A stretch of 62,000 bases of DNA from Owenia fusiformis (GCA_903813345.2 CAIIXF020000006.1:18514524-18576523); one strand, 5' to 3'. Positions 1 through 13,231 are shown, counted from the first letter of the stretch. Notes: generated from the sequence alone by a model not told the origin. Numbers and translations: made by a program.

Positions 1-187
1 TTTGATATATCTTAGTCACATAATTAAGAATTTTTACTATATGTATACGATTTGTCAAATATTTGTATCCTCCAACATATCGGCCATATTAATATAATAC
101 ACTATTCATGCATTATTTTGGTGAAAGCTATGCCACAAGGTACATTTTCATGACATATCTTCGATTGCAGACAATGGAGATATATGA
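1..187. other. AT-rich sequence left of the tandem array
   Basis: No gene or recognisable repeat. The X/Y tandem array begins at about 188 and this stretch does not match either module. Confidence 0.5.
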
Positions 188-3100
188 TTGAGGTATGAGG
201 TTCCATATCCATCCGCCAAAAGGTTGAATATATATAGTCCATTTAAAAACTCGTGGTATTGTTCTAAATAACGCCATAGTTGGCTTCTAGGGTACCTAGT
301 ATGCCACTATTTGGTATCAAAATAAAGAGGAGGAGTTCAACTTTCATTTGAATTACGAAAATAGCGATGTAGGTCAAAAATAGTTCCGACGTGAGCATGT
401 TTACTACGCGTTTGCCCATCATATCAGAATTGAGGAAGTGGTAGCAAACGCGAGTCACAATAAATGGAGGCTGATATCTCAAAAAGTAACCTGACTCCCT
501 ATAATTTGATGTAGATCAATCGAACCCCTATATGAACAGGTACATTTTGATATATAATACTATGGGGGGTAAGCGTTTTATAGTTGGTCACGAACGCCAT
601 ATGTGCAAAGTATTGTTATGAATTTTCGAATTTGGTGTTGGATTACGGTACTCATACCTTAATATGAGGCCTAAAATTGTCTGCTAGTTGGCCAGAGACC
701 AATATTCTAGCAGAATTTGAGAACAGAATCGATTTTTTCGTTCTGCGTAGGGCAAACAATGATTTGAAATCACTTTCAACCATTCTGTGAGTATAAGAAT
801 GGTCATAAGAGGCCCGTAGAGGGTCATGAATGAAAGAAAGCCCTCTGAAATTCCATCAAAATTGCAGGTTATTTCTTCATTTTTTTGCTAAAATTACATG
901 AGTTTCAGGGCCCATATCTCAGTGAAATTGCTACAATGTAGCGATTTTTCATTTTTACAGGCTAGATACACGTGTCAGGTCGACAGAAACAGTAAGCATG
1001 TGTGATTTTTAAATTGCTACATTGTAGCAATATTTATTTCAAAATACAGGTGTGAGGGAAACTGCAATTTAGTTAGATTTGGACGAAAATGGCCAAATTT
1101 CAGTCAAAATCCTCGGGACACAGGGCCTTTGTCTTAGATTTAGTCAATGATGCAACTCTTAGTATAAGGTGTGCCATATAGGGAATGAAAGCTGTTTGTC
1201 AGACGTATCATTTTCTTCAATAAACTCGGAGATAGTCAGGTTAGATTTGTGACGTCACAGTGGCAAAGTTAGACTAGCATATTTAGACGTATTTGGGGTA
1301 GGGCAAATTAACCCTTTCTAGCCTAAATGGATAAATTTTTCACATATTCAGCCAGTTCCGACGTTTTTATGCATTTTTGAACTAGAAATGATATTTTCTG
1401 CCAAAAAAAGTTGCAGTGACAAAAATCAGTGTGATGTCATAACACATTAATATGAGGCCTAAAATTGTCTGCTAGTTGGCCAGAGACCAATATTCTAGCA
1501 GAATTTGAGAACAGAATCGATTTTTTCGTTCTGCGTAGGGCAAACAATGATTTGAAATCACTTTCAACCATTCTGTGAGTATAAGAATGGTCATAAGAGG
1601 CCAGTAGAGGGTCATGAATGAAAGAAAGCCCTCTGAAATTCCATCAAAATTGCAGGTTATTTCTTCATTTTTTGCTAAAATTACATGAGTTTCAGGGCCC
1701 ATATCTCAGTGAAATTGCTACAATGTAGCGATTTTTCATTTTTACAGGCTAGATACACGTGTCAGGTCGACAGAAACAGAAAGCATGTGTGATTTTTAAA
1801 TTGCTACATTGTAGCAATATTTATTTCAAAATACAGGTGTGAGGGAAACTGCAATTTAGTTAGATTTGGACGAAAATGGCCAAATTTCAGTCAAAATCCT
1901 CGGGACACAGGGCCTTTGTCTTAGATTTAGTCAATGATGCAACTCTTAGTAGAAGGTGTGCCATATAGGGAATGAAAGCTGTTTGTCAGACGTATCATTT
2001 TCTTCAATAAACTCGGAGATAGTCAGGTTAGATTTGTGACGTCACAGTGGCAAAGTTAGACTAGCATATTTAGACGTATTTGGGGTAGGGCAAATTAACC
2101 CTTTCTAGCCTAAATGGATAAATTTTTCACATATTCAGCCAGTTCCGACGTTTTTATGCATTTTTGAACTAGAAATGATATTTTCTGCCAAAAAAAGTTG
2201 CAGAGACAAAAATCAGTGTGATGTCATAACACATTAAGGTATGAGGTTCCATATCCATCCGCCAAAAGGTATGACCCCTATATAGTCCATTTAAAAACTC
2301 GTGGTATTGTTCTAAATAACGCCATAGTTGGCTTCTAGGGTACCTAGTATGCCACTTTTTGGTATCAAAATAAAGAGGAGGAGTTCAACTTTCATTTGAA
2401 TTACGAAAATAGCGATGTAGGTCAAAAATAGTTCCGACGTGAGCATGTTTACTACGCGTTTGCCCATCATATCAGAATTGAGGAAGTGGTAGCAAACGCG
2501 AGTCACAATAAATGGACGCTGATATCTCAAAAAGTAACCTGACTCCCTATAATTTGATGTAGATCAATCGAACCCCTATATGAACAGGTACATTTTGATA
2601 TATAATACTATGGGGGGTAAGCGTTTTATAGTTGGTCACGAACGCCATATGTGCAAAGTATTGTTATGAATTTTCGAATTTGGTGTTGGATTACGGTACT
2701 CATACCTTAATATGAGGCCTAAAATTGTCTGCTAGTTGGCCAGAGACCAATATTCTAGCAGAATTTGAGAACAGAATCGATTTTTTCGTTCTGCGTAGGG
2801 CAAACAATGATTTGAAATCACTTTCAACCATTCTGTGAGTATAAGAATGGTCATAAGAGGCCCATAGAGGGTCATGAATGAAAGAAAGCCCTCTGAAATT
2901 CCATCAAAATTGCAGGTTATTTCTTCATTTTTTGCTAAAATTACATGAGTTTCAGGGCCCATATCTCAGTGAAATTGCTACAATGTAGCGATTTTTCATT
3001 TTTACAGGCTAGATACACGTGTCAGGTCGACAGAAACAGTAAGCATGTGTGATTTTTAAATTGCTACATTGTAGCAATATTTATTTCAAAATACTGGTGT

Positions 3101-4485
3101 GAGGGAAACTGCAATTTAGTTAGATTTGGACGAAAATGGCCAAATTTCAGTCAAAATCCTCGGGACACAGGGCCTTTGTCTTAGATTTAGTCAATGATGC
3201 AACTCTTAGTAGAAGGTGTGCCATATAGGGAATGAAAGCTGTTTGTCAGACGTATCATTTTCTTCAATAAACTCGGAGATAGTCAGGTTAGATTTGTGAC
3301 GTCACAGTGGCAAAGTTAGACTAGCATATTTAGACGTATTTGGGGTAGGGCAAATTAACCCCTTCTAGCCTAAATGGATAAATTTTTCACATATTCAGCC
3401 AGTTCCGACGTTTTTATGCACTTTTGAACTAGAAATGATATTTTCTGCCAAAAAAAGTTGCAGAGACAAAAATCAGTGTGATGTCATAACACATTAAGGT
3501 ATGAGGTTCCATATCCATCCGCCAAAAGGTATGACCCCTATATAGTCCATTTAAAAACTCGTGGTATTGTTCTAAATAACGCCATAGTTGGCTTCTAGGG
3601 TACCTAGTATGCCACTATTTGGTATCAAAATAAAGAGGAGGAGTTCAACTTTCATTTGAATTACGAAAATAGCGATGTAGGTCAAAAATAGTTCCGACGT
3701 GAGCATGTTTACTACGCGTTTGCCCATCATATCAGAATTGAGGAAGTGGTAGCAAACGCGAGTCACAATAAATGGAGGCTGATATCTCAAAAAGTAACCT
3801 GACTCCCTATAATTTGATGTAGATCAATCGAACCCCTATATGAACAGGTACCTTTTGATATATAATACTATGGGGGGTAAGCGTTTTATAGTTGGTCACG
3901 AACGCCATATGTGCAAAGTATTGTTATGAATTTTCGAATTTGGTGTTGGATTACGGTACTCATACCTTGAGTGTAGGTATTTCTGTCGTGAATTCAAGTT
4001 GTCTAGACGAGGCTGTCCACTAAGGTATGAGGTTCCATATCCATCCGCCAAAAGGTATAGTAGTCCATTTAAAAACTCGTGGTATTGTTCTAAATAACGC
4101 CATAGTTGGCTTCTAGGGTACCTAGTATGCCACTATTTGGTATCAAAATAAAGAGGAGGAGTTCAACTTTCATTTGAATTACGAAAATAGCGTTGTAGGT
4201 CAAAAATAGTTCCGACGTGAGGTTGTTTACTACGCATTTGCCCGTAATATCAGAATTGAGGAAGTGGTAGCAAACGCGAGTCACAATAAATGGAGGCTGA
4301 TATCTCAAAAAGTAACCTGACTCCCTATAATTTGATGTAGATCAATCGAACCCCTATATGAACAGGTACATTTGATATATAACACTATTGGGGGTAAGCG
4401 TTTTATAGTTGGTCACGAACGCCATATGTGCAAAGTATTGTTATGAATTTTCGAATTTGGTGTTGGATTACGGTACTCATACCCT
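188..4485. repeat. Composite tandem array of two modules (Y-X-X-Y-X-Y-Y)
   Basis: Two unrelated modules alternate. X (about 787 bp) starts TAATATGAGGCCTAAAATTG and lies at 660-1447, 1448-2234 and 2708-3494. Y (about 473 bp) starts TAAGGTATGAGGTTCC and lies at 188-659, 2235-2707, 3495-3967 and 4021-4485. A unique 53 bp spacer (3968-4020) precedes the last, most diverged Y. Copies differ by only a few substitutions, so the expansion is recent. X+Y gives a 1,260 bp higher-order period (2235 to 3495; 1448 to 2708). Short ORFs on the minus strand (72 aa in Y, 76 aa in X) recur only because the DNA recurs; X1 loses its ORF through one extra T. No coding role is supported. Confidence 0.93.
660..1447. 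repeat. X module, copy 1
   Basis: First of three X copies. It carries two near-identical palindromic cores (GCTACAATGTAGC near 930 and GCTACATTGTAGC near 1015). It differs from X2 and X3 by one extra T in a poly-T run, which breaks the minus-strand ORF seen in the others. Confidence 0.9.
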
Positions 4486-7400
4486 AAGAGATTCTCATTT
4501 TCAATGTTGTTTTATCATGACGTCATATAACACTTTTGTTAATGGGTTCTCGGAATATGATACCATTATCTGTGACGTCAGTGACATATTGCCCCATCAA
4601 CAAATAAACAAACAAATGAACTATACGTCATCAATTCTTCCAAATAATTCAGTAATTTTGTGTATATTCTTGTTTCATTCCAGTTTCGTGTCCGTTTCTT
4701 TCGTTTATCCCAGCAGTAGACGTATATGTGTATGTGCCCATGTATTACAAACGCGACAAATCTAATTTGTAACTTGTTTCTTATTTCGCTACAGTCTGTA
4801 TGAGTTTTCATTAAGTTATATAGTCTATAGCCTATGTATTGACCAGGGGTATTTAATATCAAAAGGCAATTGTAAAATACAGTATTCTATTTTGGAATTT
4901 CTATAATTCATGTATACACTTATTACATGAACCACGGACACTTAAAGTCCGTGCATGAACATCCATTTATAAGTATTTCTATTGAAATCATTACCTTGTT
5001 TCGTTTTTCCTTTCTGTCAAAACAAATGCCATCAAACATGTCAAACAAGCCATTCAAACCTTTGTTCAATTTATGTTATTATTCTATATTTTTTATAATT
5101 ATAGTTACCAGTTAAAAATATTTTCCCAGTGAGTATTAACGACCATGATCGGACATGACGGATACAATGCGAAAAACGTCCATAGCCGTTCACAAACCCA
5201 CATTATTCGTGTACTACATTCAGTAGACGTATCTTGCTCAAATCCGACAGCTTTACATAAGTGGGGACCTCGGGGTGAGGAATGCACAGGGAATGTACAA
5301 CCCCACCCGAAAATCATCAAAAAGCACGCATGCTATATATCACGAGTGAAATCATTCATGCCTGATCTGTGAGGTTATACTTGTGAAGGCAGTTCATTAA
5401 GACAAGACATATTGAGTTTTCACAATTGTTAACCTCAAAATGTAACGTTATCCTTTCCCGAAAAATGAACAGAAATATTAGCATATTAGCATAGGAGTCA
5501 AGTATACTATTATTAGCCATTTTAAATCATCGTTTATTAAATGAATGTCTTACTGGGGCATCTAGCCCTCAATTTATTCATAATTTATAATATTTTGGAA
5601 TGATGTTTATCATGTGGACTTAGCTAGTTTATGTTTTTGTGAGCAGTCGATTTTGTTAATTCTTGAGGAAGACGTCATATATTTATGACGCGAATTGACC
5701 AGTGGCTTTTGTATCATTGTTAAAGCACACCAATCTTCAACGGCATTTTCAAGCGTAAAACAGACCGTTGACCCTATGTTTTTTATATCAAAATAAACAT
5801 GAGAACACCTTTTTTATAATAAGCAAATAAAAAAAATACCACAATCCATTGGAAATTTGCGTAATTTTCGATTCAAAACGTGTCTAAATGCGAAAATGAA
5901 AAAGATATGTTTTTAATGGAAAAACGTTACAAAAATTCACAAATATTGTTGGGGTAGGGGTAACACTTTAAGTGAAAAAAGTAAGAAAAATGTCCTGAGT
6001 GTACCAATATTCGAACCAATGTAATTATGTATAAAGGAAGTTTATCCAGGCTCGAAAAAAATCGTCAATACTCTCTAAATCATCATTTTATCGACGAAAT
6101 ATAGAAAAATATGTTTTTTTTGCTTTGGAATCAATGGCGCCTCAAATGTTCAAATGATGATAACATCACACCTATTTTCAGAAGCTTCTCATGAAAAAAC
6201 TAATCCGTTGACCCACCTTTTTTATTACATTTTTCGAATCGCTACATCTAGGTCTATAATAAAAACCTAGTTTCGTTGAGATTGAAAATGGTCGATTTTT
6301 TCGGAGGTTACACTGGTATATCCTTAATAAAAGTGTTTAGATCATCATTTTAATTTTTGTATTATTTGAATTGTCTTTGGAAAACTTTATTAAGCATGTG
6401 TTGGAGGATACAAAATGGCTTTGAAATTATGTGAAATATAAACGTACAATCAAAAGTTAGTTGTATTCATATTTTTACGTTTATATTTAAATTACAGCAA
6501 AGAATGAGTCATTGCCAAACCAAGAAACAATATATTTCACTCTCAGTTTCACATGTGAACATGTTATAACTTTGTGGGAATGGCGATGCATGTAACCTTT
6601 ACTTTTCTATCCAACATGCTATGCTTTCTTTTTATTTCCATGACCGACACAAAACAACGTTCTACGGTCTGTTTACGAACTTCATGGACTTACCCGGACG
6701 GGGAATGTGATTTAAAATTTTGAATTGATTCAAAATTCGATGGCGACCATACCGTTCTGTAATCAGGTCATGATGACCTTCTAGATTAAGGGACGCGTTA
6801 TACGACGTTGCACACCAACGTGGTGCGACCTGAACGAACTGCGAATGAGATGGACGTATTGAGGACTGTTTATGAACGAAGTAGCTAATTATTTTAGACA
6901 TGTATATCCCGACCGCAGCCAGATTGAGCCCGTTTTACTACATTTTCGTAGGACTGGCAAGAACGGGTAAGAACTAGTTTGGTGTGATAGGGGGGTTACA
7001 TTTCTTCGTAGGAGGAGAAGAAGTAATATTAGGGAGTTTAAGCTTGCATGTAAAATCGAAACGCCAACCTATGTGTTGTACCTTACTGCAACCGAGCATT
7101 ATACCATATACTACATTGATAGTTTGTGAAGTTTGAACTAAAAGATTCACGGTCAAGTTCAGATGTCTAAGATGTTGTTACAGACATTTACATATAAAAA
7201 TATCTAGAGACTAGATCAGATCTTTCTGAAACGATATAAACATCAGTTTGCTCATGCTCAAATGTCATCACCCGTGCTGTACCTACAGTGTGCGTTCAAC
7301 TGATCTGATGCGAGTAGGTAGTTACCAGTTTCGCCACCAGATGGCTGATTCGGGGGAATTAACATGACAGGGTATTACAAAATTCCCTTAAACTTGAATA

Positions 7401-8594
7401 TGCATCAGTTTTAGTGGTTCACTTTTCATAAATACCTTTATGTATCTGATAGTTATACAAATTAAAATATGTCCAGTAAAAGAAAATATTATCTGCCCAA
7501 CACAAGAAAAGATATTCACTTTTTGTGGTTTTACAACATTGGGTCTATGTATGGGGAATCTCCCCGACCTAGAAGTCACATTTTCAAATAAAATTAAATT
7601 TTCAAAGTTGTTAAACTCTTTTAAAAACCACATTTCTAAATGTAATTTTACAGATTCCAAATATGACATCAGTTTGACTGAATTGTGAATTTTTAATGAC
7701 ATAAATCAAGATATTATTTCTACTCGCATCTGGGATGCATAATTTGGTACACACCCTGTGATAATAGGACCCGGTCCATTCACTTTCAAAATTAAACTAA
7801 TTGAAAGACTTAACAAATATAATTAAACAAGGCGAAATGAATATATTACATTAAAATACCTTATTTGTATATAAAAGAGTGAAAATGAATAAATATTTTG
7901 CTTTTCAACATTATTTATAATGTATGATGTTATAAAGTACATGTAGGCTATGTCATAGTAAAAGGGGAACTCTTGGAATGGTTAATGGAGTCTAATATAA
8001 ATGTATCATCCAAAACAGATGTGTATTGGAGGATTCACGATTATTACTTTAGACACCTTTTTTCTGTAAAAAACATATTAAATGAAGCCACAAACTTTGT
8101 CCTATAGTGAGGGCATCGGAGAACAACTGTACATGTAAAATTGTATGAACATATCTTGCCAATTTCTTAAGTTATCGCTTTTCACATAGGGGTCAAAATA
8201 ATGACATAGGGTTCAAAATAATTTGCGGCTAATAATTTCAAACGAAAACGTTGACTCTATTTACATTTTTATTTTTACAATTCAATACGTACTAATATCC
8301 AAGGAAACATGTTTGTTATTTGTTTAACACACAAATGTGATAAATAATATCTTATTTGATATTAAACCAGACTTATTGAACGATTAACGAAAATATGTTA
8401 ATTTTTTATTTCTTTTGAAAATTGCTCAGGTTACGAAATGCCAATATAGTTCCAATGATGCCGCTTACGAATTTACTAAATATAATATGTTTCCCGTCTA
8501 CAATTCAAGAAAAATCCATCGTCATAGCATATGAATATTTTAATTTTCGAATTTTGTAATTTTTTGAAATATCAATTATCGTTAATTGGCCCCA
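4486..8594. other. Intergenic, no gene recognised
   Basis: About 4.1 kb of AT-rich sequence. Short ORFs at 4409-4765, 5145-5372 and 7388-7702 have no recognisable domain, no repeated conservation and no splice context, so none is called. Nothing else was recognised here. Confidence 0.5.
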
Positions 8595-8766
8595 ATACTA
8601 TTCAATAAAATAACATAAGTGAAGAGAAAAATATTTCCACGATGCCTTATACCAACTAGTACAGAAATTGGATAAAACAGACTGGCTTTTGATCAGTTGT
8701 TAGTAAAATAACGCGTTCAGTGTTATAATTTTCTGACCTACATATACTATGTATACATCATACTTC

Positions 8767-8838
8767 TTTTTTCAGTAAACTGTTCGTCCTGCGAAGCGTC
8801 ATCGCTGCAACGAGCAAGAATACGATCACAATCTTCAT
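8767..8838 (-). pseudogene. Orphan signal-peptide exon of the six-cysteine peptide family
   Basis: Reads ATG plus 23 codons on the minus strand and encodes the same 24-residue leader (MKIVIVFLLVAAM...) as exon 1 of the gene at 18445, with only synonymous change visible. Three extra bases (GAA) now sit before the GTATG donor. No second exon with the cysteine motif is found in the expected position downstream (below 8760), because the duplicated block ends near 8594. It is therefore an exon copied without the rest of its gene. It could still serve as a leader for an unseen exon, but nothing in the window supports that. Confidence 0.75.
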
Positions 8839-9024
8839 TGCAGCTCGTAATTGTAGGACTGGTGGTTAAGACTTGTACATTCGAGTTATCAAATAATATA
8901 TGTTCTGTGTCATCAAATAATTACTTTAATATTGGTTTTGCATTGAATTATAGATACAATTATTCGATCAAATTGAAAAAAATTGCACACTTGTTTTTTT
9001 ATCGATAAAATAATCAAATATGTA

Positions 9025-9029
9025 TGACA
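9025..9029. repeat. Target-site duplication of element A, left copy (TGACA)
   Basis: TGACA here and at 13948-13952 flank element A. The unoccupied paralogous site at 18222-18226 has a single copy (TGTCA in that orientation), which confirms a 5-bp duplication. Confidence 0.92.
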
Positions 9030-9571
9030 CACTGTGGCTAGTCGATCTATGTGGATGCAGTCAGGCACATGTAATGTTTCGTGAGTACCCGCCTCTGTAC
9101 TTTTCAATGGAAGAATTTTGCACTTCTGTTTAAATAATCTATATTTACTCATCCGTGTATATCATACTTCATTGATTTTCAAAACCAAAGCTACGCTATA
9201 AACACACATTCTCTGATATTTTTACGGAGAATAGATAACAAACGAGTTCATTCGACCAGTTCTATCATCTCGCTCATAGCTGTGAGAAGGTATGTATAAG
9301 TTGCCATAGGTTTACCTTATAATGGGGAATAAAAAATTCAAGTAATATAATTATTTCACGTACACAAATATGTCTGTGTGAAGTAAAATACAAATACAAT
9401 GCGTTTTATAATATTTTTGGCGTTATGGTATGAAATATCCGCTTTAAAAAAGCAATTTAATTATGATGTATCATGTGGATTAGTAGACGTTCTTAATGGA
9501 TTCAATGAACAGACTGGCTAGGTTTTAATTGAATCATTTTGAATGTGTGTTTTTTTAATAATTTAATCCAC

Positions 9572-9796
9572 AGTGCCCAAGAACAATAATAATGCTATAT
9601 TGGAAATTGGAAAGATTCCACTTACCACGATTTCAAAAAAATTGTAAATAGATAATATTATTCTTGAATTTGGGTCATTTGTTTCAAGGAATCTGTAGGC
9701 TCGTTCAGCTGAGCTGACAAAATCATCAAGATTTACGGATGGTCTATCTGTTGGCTGCTCATTGTCACTTTTAAGGAATGTTAATGGCTCTGAAAC
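9572..9796 (-). pseudogene. Element A gene remnant, 3' part
   Basis: The reverse complement matches 49060-49285 of element B, including the segment ending at a GTAAGT-type donor. The reading continues from the 5' part at 13277-13584 but is separated from it by the MITE and LINE insertions. It stops at the internal CACTGTGG where element A has lost the remainder of the gene. Product unknown; see element B for the intact form of this exon. Confidence 0.75.
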
Positions 9797-10283
9797 GTGT
9801 ACCCTTGCCCAAGTCGGTATTTAGTTACTTATTTGATCTTGAATTATTACCACCTTGTGCAATCCAATGCATCATCGCTGATATTATTCAGCGGTTCCGA
9901 GATTTCCATAATACCTACGCTACCTAAGGTTATCACGAAACATTATTGATTGACAAGATCGCATGGACACGACCTGTGACTTCAGTCTGATTGACCAATC
10001 AAAACGTTATCTGTTCTGATCGAGTGTTTCTTGAGAGTTACAATATATTATGTTATTAAATGTACATTGGAATGTAAGCAGTCATTAATACTCGTATGAA
10101 TGAAATCATGCAATTCAATGTTGATTTGAAATCAAAACTGAATTCGCGATGGATATGCACGAAGACCTAGTCCGGCAATGTAGGACCGTCGTTGATTGGT
10201 CAAAGCATGTGGCTTCCTCTTGGGTACAAGGCGGTTATAATAGAAATCAAGATAAGTAAAAGAGACCGACTTGGGCAAGGCTA
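9797..10283. mobile_element. MITE-like insertion inside element A
   Basis: A 487 bp insert with inverted ends sharing CCTTGCCCAAGTCGGT (9803-9818 and 10265-10280) and weaker similarity beyond. TGAAAC occurs on both sides (9791-9796 and 10284-10289). Element B reads straight through this position (near 49065), which confirms an insertion. There is no coding sequence. The outermost few bases do not match, so the exact ends and TSD length are uncertain. Confidence 0.75.
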
Positions 10284-10471
10284 TGAAACTTGATTTTTTT
10301 AATCATTTTATTTAACCTAGAAGGTAACAGTGAACAAGTACCATTATAACCCTCTAGGGTTCTACAATATATACATTACAAATAGCATGTAAACTTGAAT
10401 AAAACTTAAATAAATATGTCAGATGAATCTCTGGGTGTGTTGAATGAACTTCTGTACGTGAGTGAAAATAG

Positions 10472-11351
10472 TTAAATTATCGTTGACGGATATGACATCA
10501 CTGCAATGATTTTTGAATGTTTTGCTAAGTTCCGGTAGTTCCCAGTGTTCCCAATATCTCTCACTAGGGTGGCACGTGGGGCAGCGTAAAGGGGACAGTC
10601 AAAGAGAAAATGAGAGATATCTTCCTTAAAATAGCCACAAGGACAGTTTTGAAAGTCAATAAGATGATAAGAAAATCGCTGAGCATTCAGAGCACTAAGA
10701 CCCATACGAATTCGAGAATGATTGATTGATGATCTGCTTGCCTTTAAGGAAAACAGTGGATTTTTGGGGTTGCAATGGGATAGTTTGCATTTGTGTTTGA
10801 AAGAGGAAGGTAGCTGATGCTTTTGAGTTCTTTGCTTAGATTGTTCTATTTATTTAAAATATAAGGTAAGAAGGAGGAGGAGGTCATTTTTAATCGGCAG
10901 TGGGGTAACCTAAAATCATGGATGTTTCTGAGTAAATATCTCTGTTGGGGGTTTTGGATGAATGGTTGAATCAGGTCACTTAGGTATTGGTGTGCATTTT
11001 TATTAGAAATTTTATGAAACAGGAATAGAGCATGCATTTCTCTTCTTTTTTTTAATGTATCCCAGCCGAGCTCTTTCAAAATATTATTGTAGTTAGTGTG
11101 TCTATAAGCTGATAAGCTCTGGTACATATAATTGCTGCATCCCTCTGAACTTTTTCTAAGATTTTGCTTTGGTTGTCAGTACAGTTATTGTATATGACAT
11201 CACAATATTCTAAGACAGATCTTACCATCGAAAAGTAGAGAGTTTCCAAGTGTTTTTTATCAAGATTGTATCTAAAAGCTGATCTTTTTATTAGGGATAG
11301 GCGCCGATTTGCTTTTGAGGCAAGTTTATTTATATGAGAGTTCCAGTTCAT
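10472..11351 (-). pseudogene. LINE ORF2 C-terminal region, broken
   Basis: Three overlapping or offset minus-strand pieces (11076-11351, 10846-11127, 10472-10705) form the thumb and C-terminal part of ORF2. The last piece has MGLSALNAQRF followed by a Cys/His cluster (CPCG...DISHFLFDCPLY) typical of CR1/jockey-type C-termini. Frame changes between the pieces confirm decay. A related but distinct copy is at 22983-23613. Confidence 0.8.
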
Positions 11352-11371
11352 TTTGGACTGAAGAGTTAGCC

Positions 11372-12623
11372 CTAGGTGACAATCTCTTCGACATTCCTCA
11401 AAATGGTATTGTTTAAAGTTAAATCAGGGTAAAGAAATTTGTTCTTTTTCAGAGTTATGGTCAAAAGTTTTGTCTTATTTGCGTTAAAAGTAACTTTCCA
11501 TGTTTTGGACCATGCTTCCAGGCGTGCCAAATCACGTTGTATCTTATTTGTACTGATTAATGGGTCTGATACAATCTCCATTAGAGATGTATCATCTGCA
11601 AATAAGTTAATATCTGTTTCCATTGATGCTACTATATCATTAATATAAAAAAGAAATAATGAAGGGCCTAATATAGACGCCAATCAAACGCCAATCTGAT
11701 TCGATTCCATCAATAACTACCCGTTGTTTTCTATTTGAAAGGTAACTATCTATCCATTTCAAGAGTTGGCCAGAAATCCCATGCATTTGTAATTTGAAAA
11801 TAAGACCACGGTGCCAAACTTTATCGAATGCCTTGGAGATATCTCAGAAGACAAGAAGAATTTATTTTTGATCATCTAAACCATTATAGATTTTGTTCAC
11901 TAAGTTTACTAACTGATTCACAGCTGAGTCAAGTGGTTTGAAACCAGAGCTTTTGAGAGTCGGTATGTTGTTTATTAAACAAAATCTATAAATAACATTA
12001 AAAACAAGACGCTCAAAAACTTTGGAAATGCAAGAAAGTAATGAAATTGGCCTGTAATTTCCCTTGATTTGTCTATCATATTTTTGGAAAATCGGCGAAA
12101 CATTTGCTTCTTTCAAGGTTGAAGGAAATATTCCAGTTAAAAGAGAATGGTTGAAATTACCGCATAAGGATGGTGCAAGTCCTAATGCACATTCTTTTAA
12201 AAGTTTATTTGAGACATTATCTGGACCATTTGATTTAGATACATTGAGAGAAGAAAGGACTTTAAATACTTCATGCTCTTCAAATTGAATTAGATCAAGT
12301 CTTGCATTAGTAATATATGTCAAGTTTGGAAGAGGCGGATCATTTTGATTAAGTGGTAAGATAGTTTGGTCGGCGAAGTAGTTATTCAAAACGTTTGCCT
12401 TGGCTTTAATGTCAGTAATTATAACATCATCATTTTCAATGAGAGGAGGTATACCTCTTGAAATTTTTGAGCCATATAAATTTTTCAAAATAGTAAAGTA
12501 TAATTTAGGTGAGGTTTGATTGTCGGATAATTTTGTTTTGAGTGAATTAGTATGGTCATTTTTTTGCTTGGATGATTGCGTGTTTAACTTCGGTTCGTTT
12601 TCTACAAAATTTCTCATGATCAT
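11372..12623 (-). pseudogene. LINE reverse transcriptase, broken
   Basis: The first half of the RT is open at 11862-12623, with NYRPISLLSCISKVFERL (RT motifs 1-2) and a GF-x-P-x-DSA motif. An in-frame TGA near 11855 sits just before DISKAFDKVWH. A frame change follows near 11690. The second half (11372-11683) has GPSLFLFYINDI and the catalytic FADDTSLM. Motif order is that of non-LTR RTs. At least one stop and one frameshift make it non-functional. Confidence 0.87.
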
Positions 12624-13231
12624 TTAAATTGTTGGATATTTTGAATTTATAATGAAGAGAATTCCTCTGTTTAATGAGACTTTTTATTTGTTTAGTCATC
12701 CAAGGTTTGTCTCTTTTTGAAACTGTAATGATATTTCTGTGTACATACAAATTCACACAGGACCAAAATAGCAAGTACCAATCTCGAAGAATGTCATCTA
12801 TGTTAATGTTGTAAAAATAAATTACCTCCCATGGTAAGGAGAGAAGATGGTCGCCTAAAAGCACAAAGTTTGTGTTTTTGTAGTCAAATATTGTTCGTTT
12901 ATATGGAAGTTTTGCTTCACGCTTAAAATTGAGTGTGCCAAAAATGAAGCAGTGGTCAAGATTTGCAAGTGGTTCACCTACCCCTGAATTCAAAAAAAGC
13001 TGGGAAATCTGTTATTATAAGATCAAGAATAGAGTTACCTCGAGTCTGTGTTTGGATCATTTGATAAAGATTGAAATGAGAAAGTAAATCAACAAGTTTG
13101 TTGCTTAATTCGCTTTGATTATGTTGGGAGTCCCATGAAGTGCAAGAGTCATTAAAATCACCTGGTAAGACAAGAGAATCTGGTTTCAGATTCACTTCTT
13201 CATTCAGATTTTCAGATAAAAGATCAATCAA
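12556..13231 (-). pseudogene. LINE endonuclease fragment and linker
   Basis: The minus strand carries GDFND (the N of the APE nuclease GDFN motif), then a segment ending LDLIITD typical of the endonuclease core, then a frame shift near 12990 into a region with LDHC, in the place of the usual SDH motif, and a basic linker (WMTKQIKSLIKQRN) seen before the RT in CR1/jockey-type ORF2. The enzyme would nick target DNA. It is incomplete at the N-terminus and frameshifted, hence a pseudogene. Confidence 0.8.

Larger units (their letters stand above)
8595..9029 (-). repeat. Segmental duplication, left part (matches 18222-18681, inverted)
   Basis: The reverse complement matches the block carrying exon 1 and the 5' region of the peptide gene at 18445. 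The duplicated block is interrupted by element A and resumes at 13948-14125. The match ends near 8593/18681. It establishes the orientation and the unoccupied form of the element A insertion site. Confidence 0.88.

Noticed and set aside
264-4308. 72- and 76-residue ORFs repeated through the X/Y array
   Set aside because: They recur only because the DNA is tandemly repeated; one copy is frameshifted and there is no domain, start context or codon-specific conservation.
188-4485. CRISPR-like array or centromeric satellite
   Set aside because: Units are 470-790 bp with no spacers, and the context is eukaryotic; nothing supports centromere identity.
4409-4765. 118-residue plus-strand ORF after the array
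   Set aside because: It starts inside the Y4 repeat, has no domain and overlaps an equally plausible antisense ORF.
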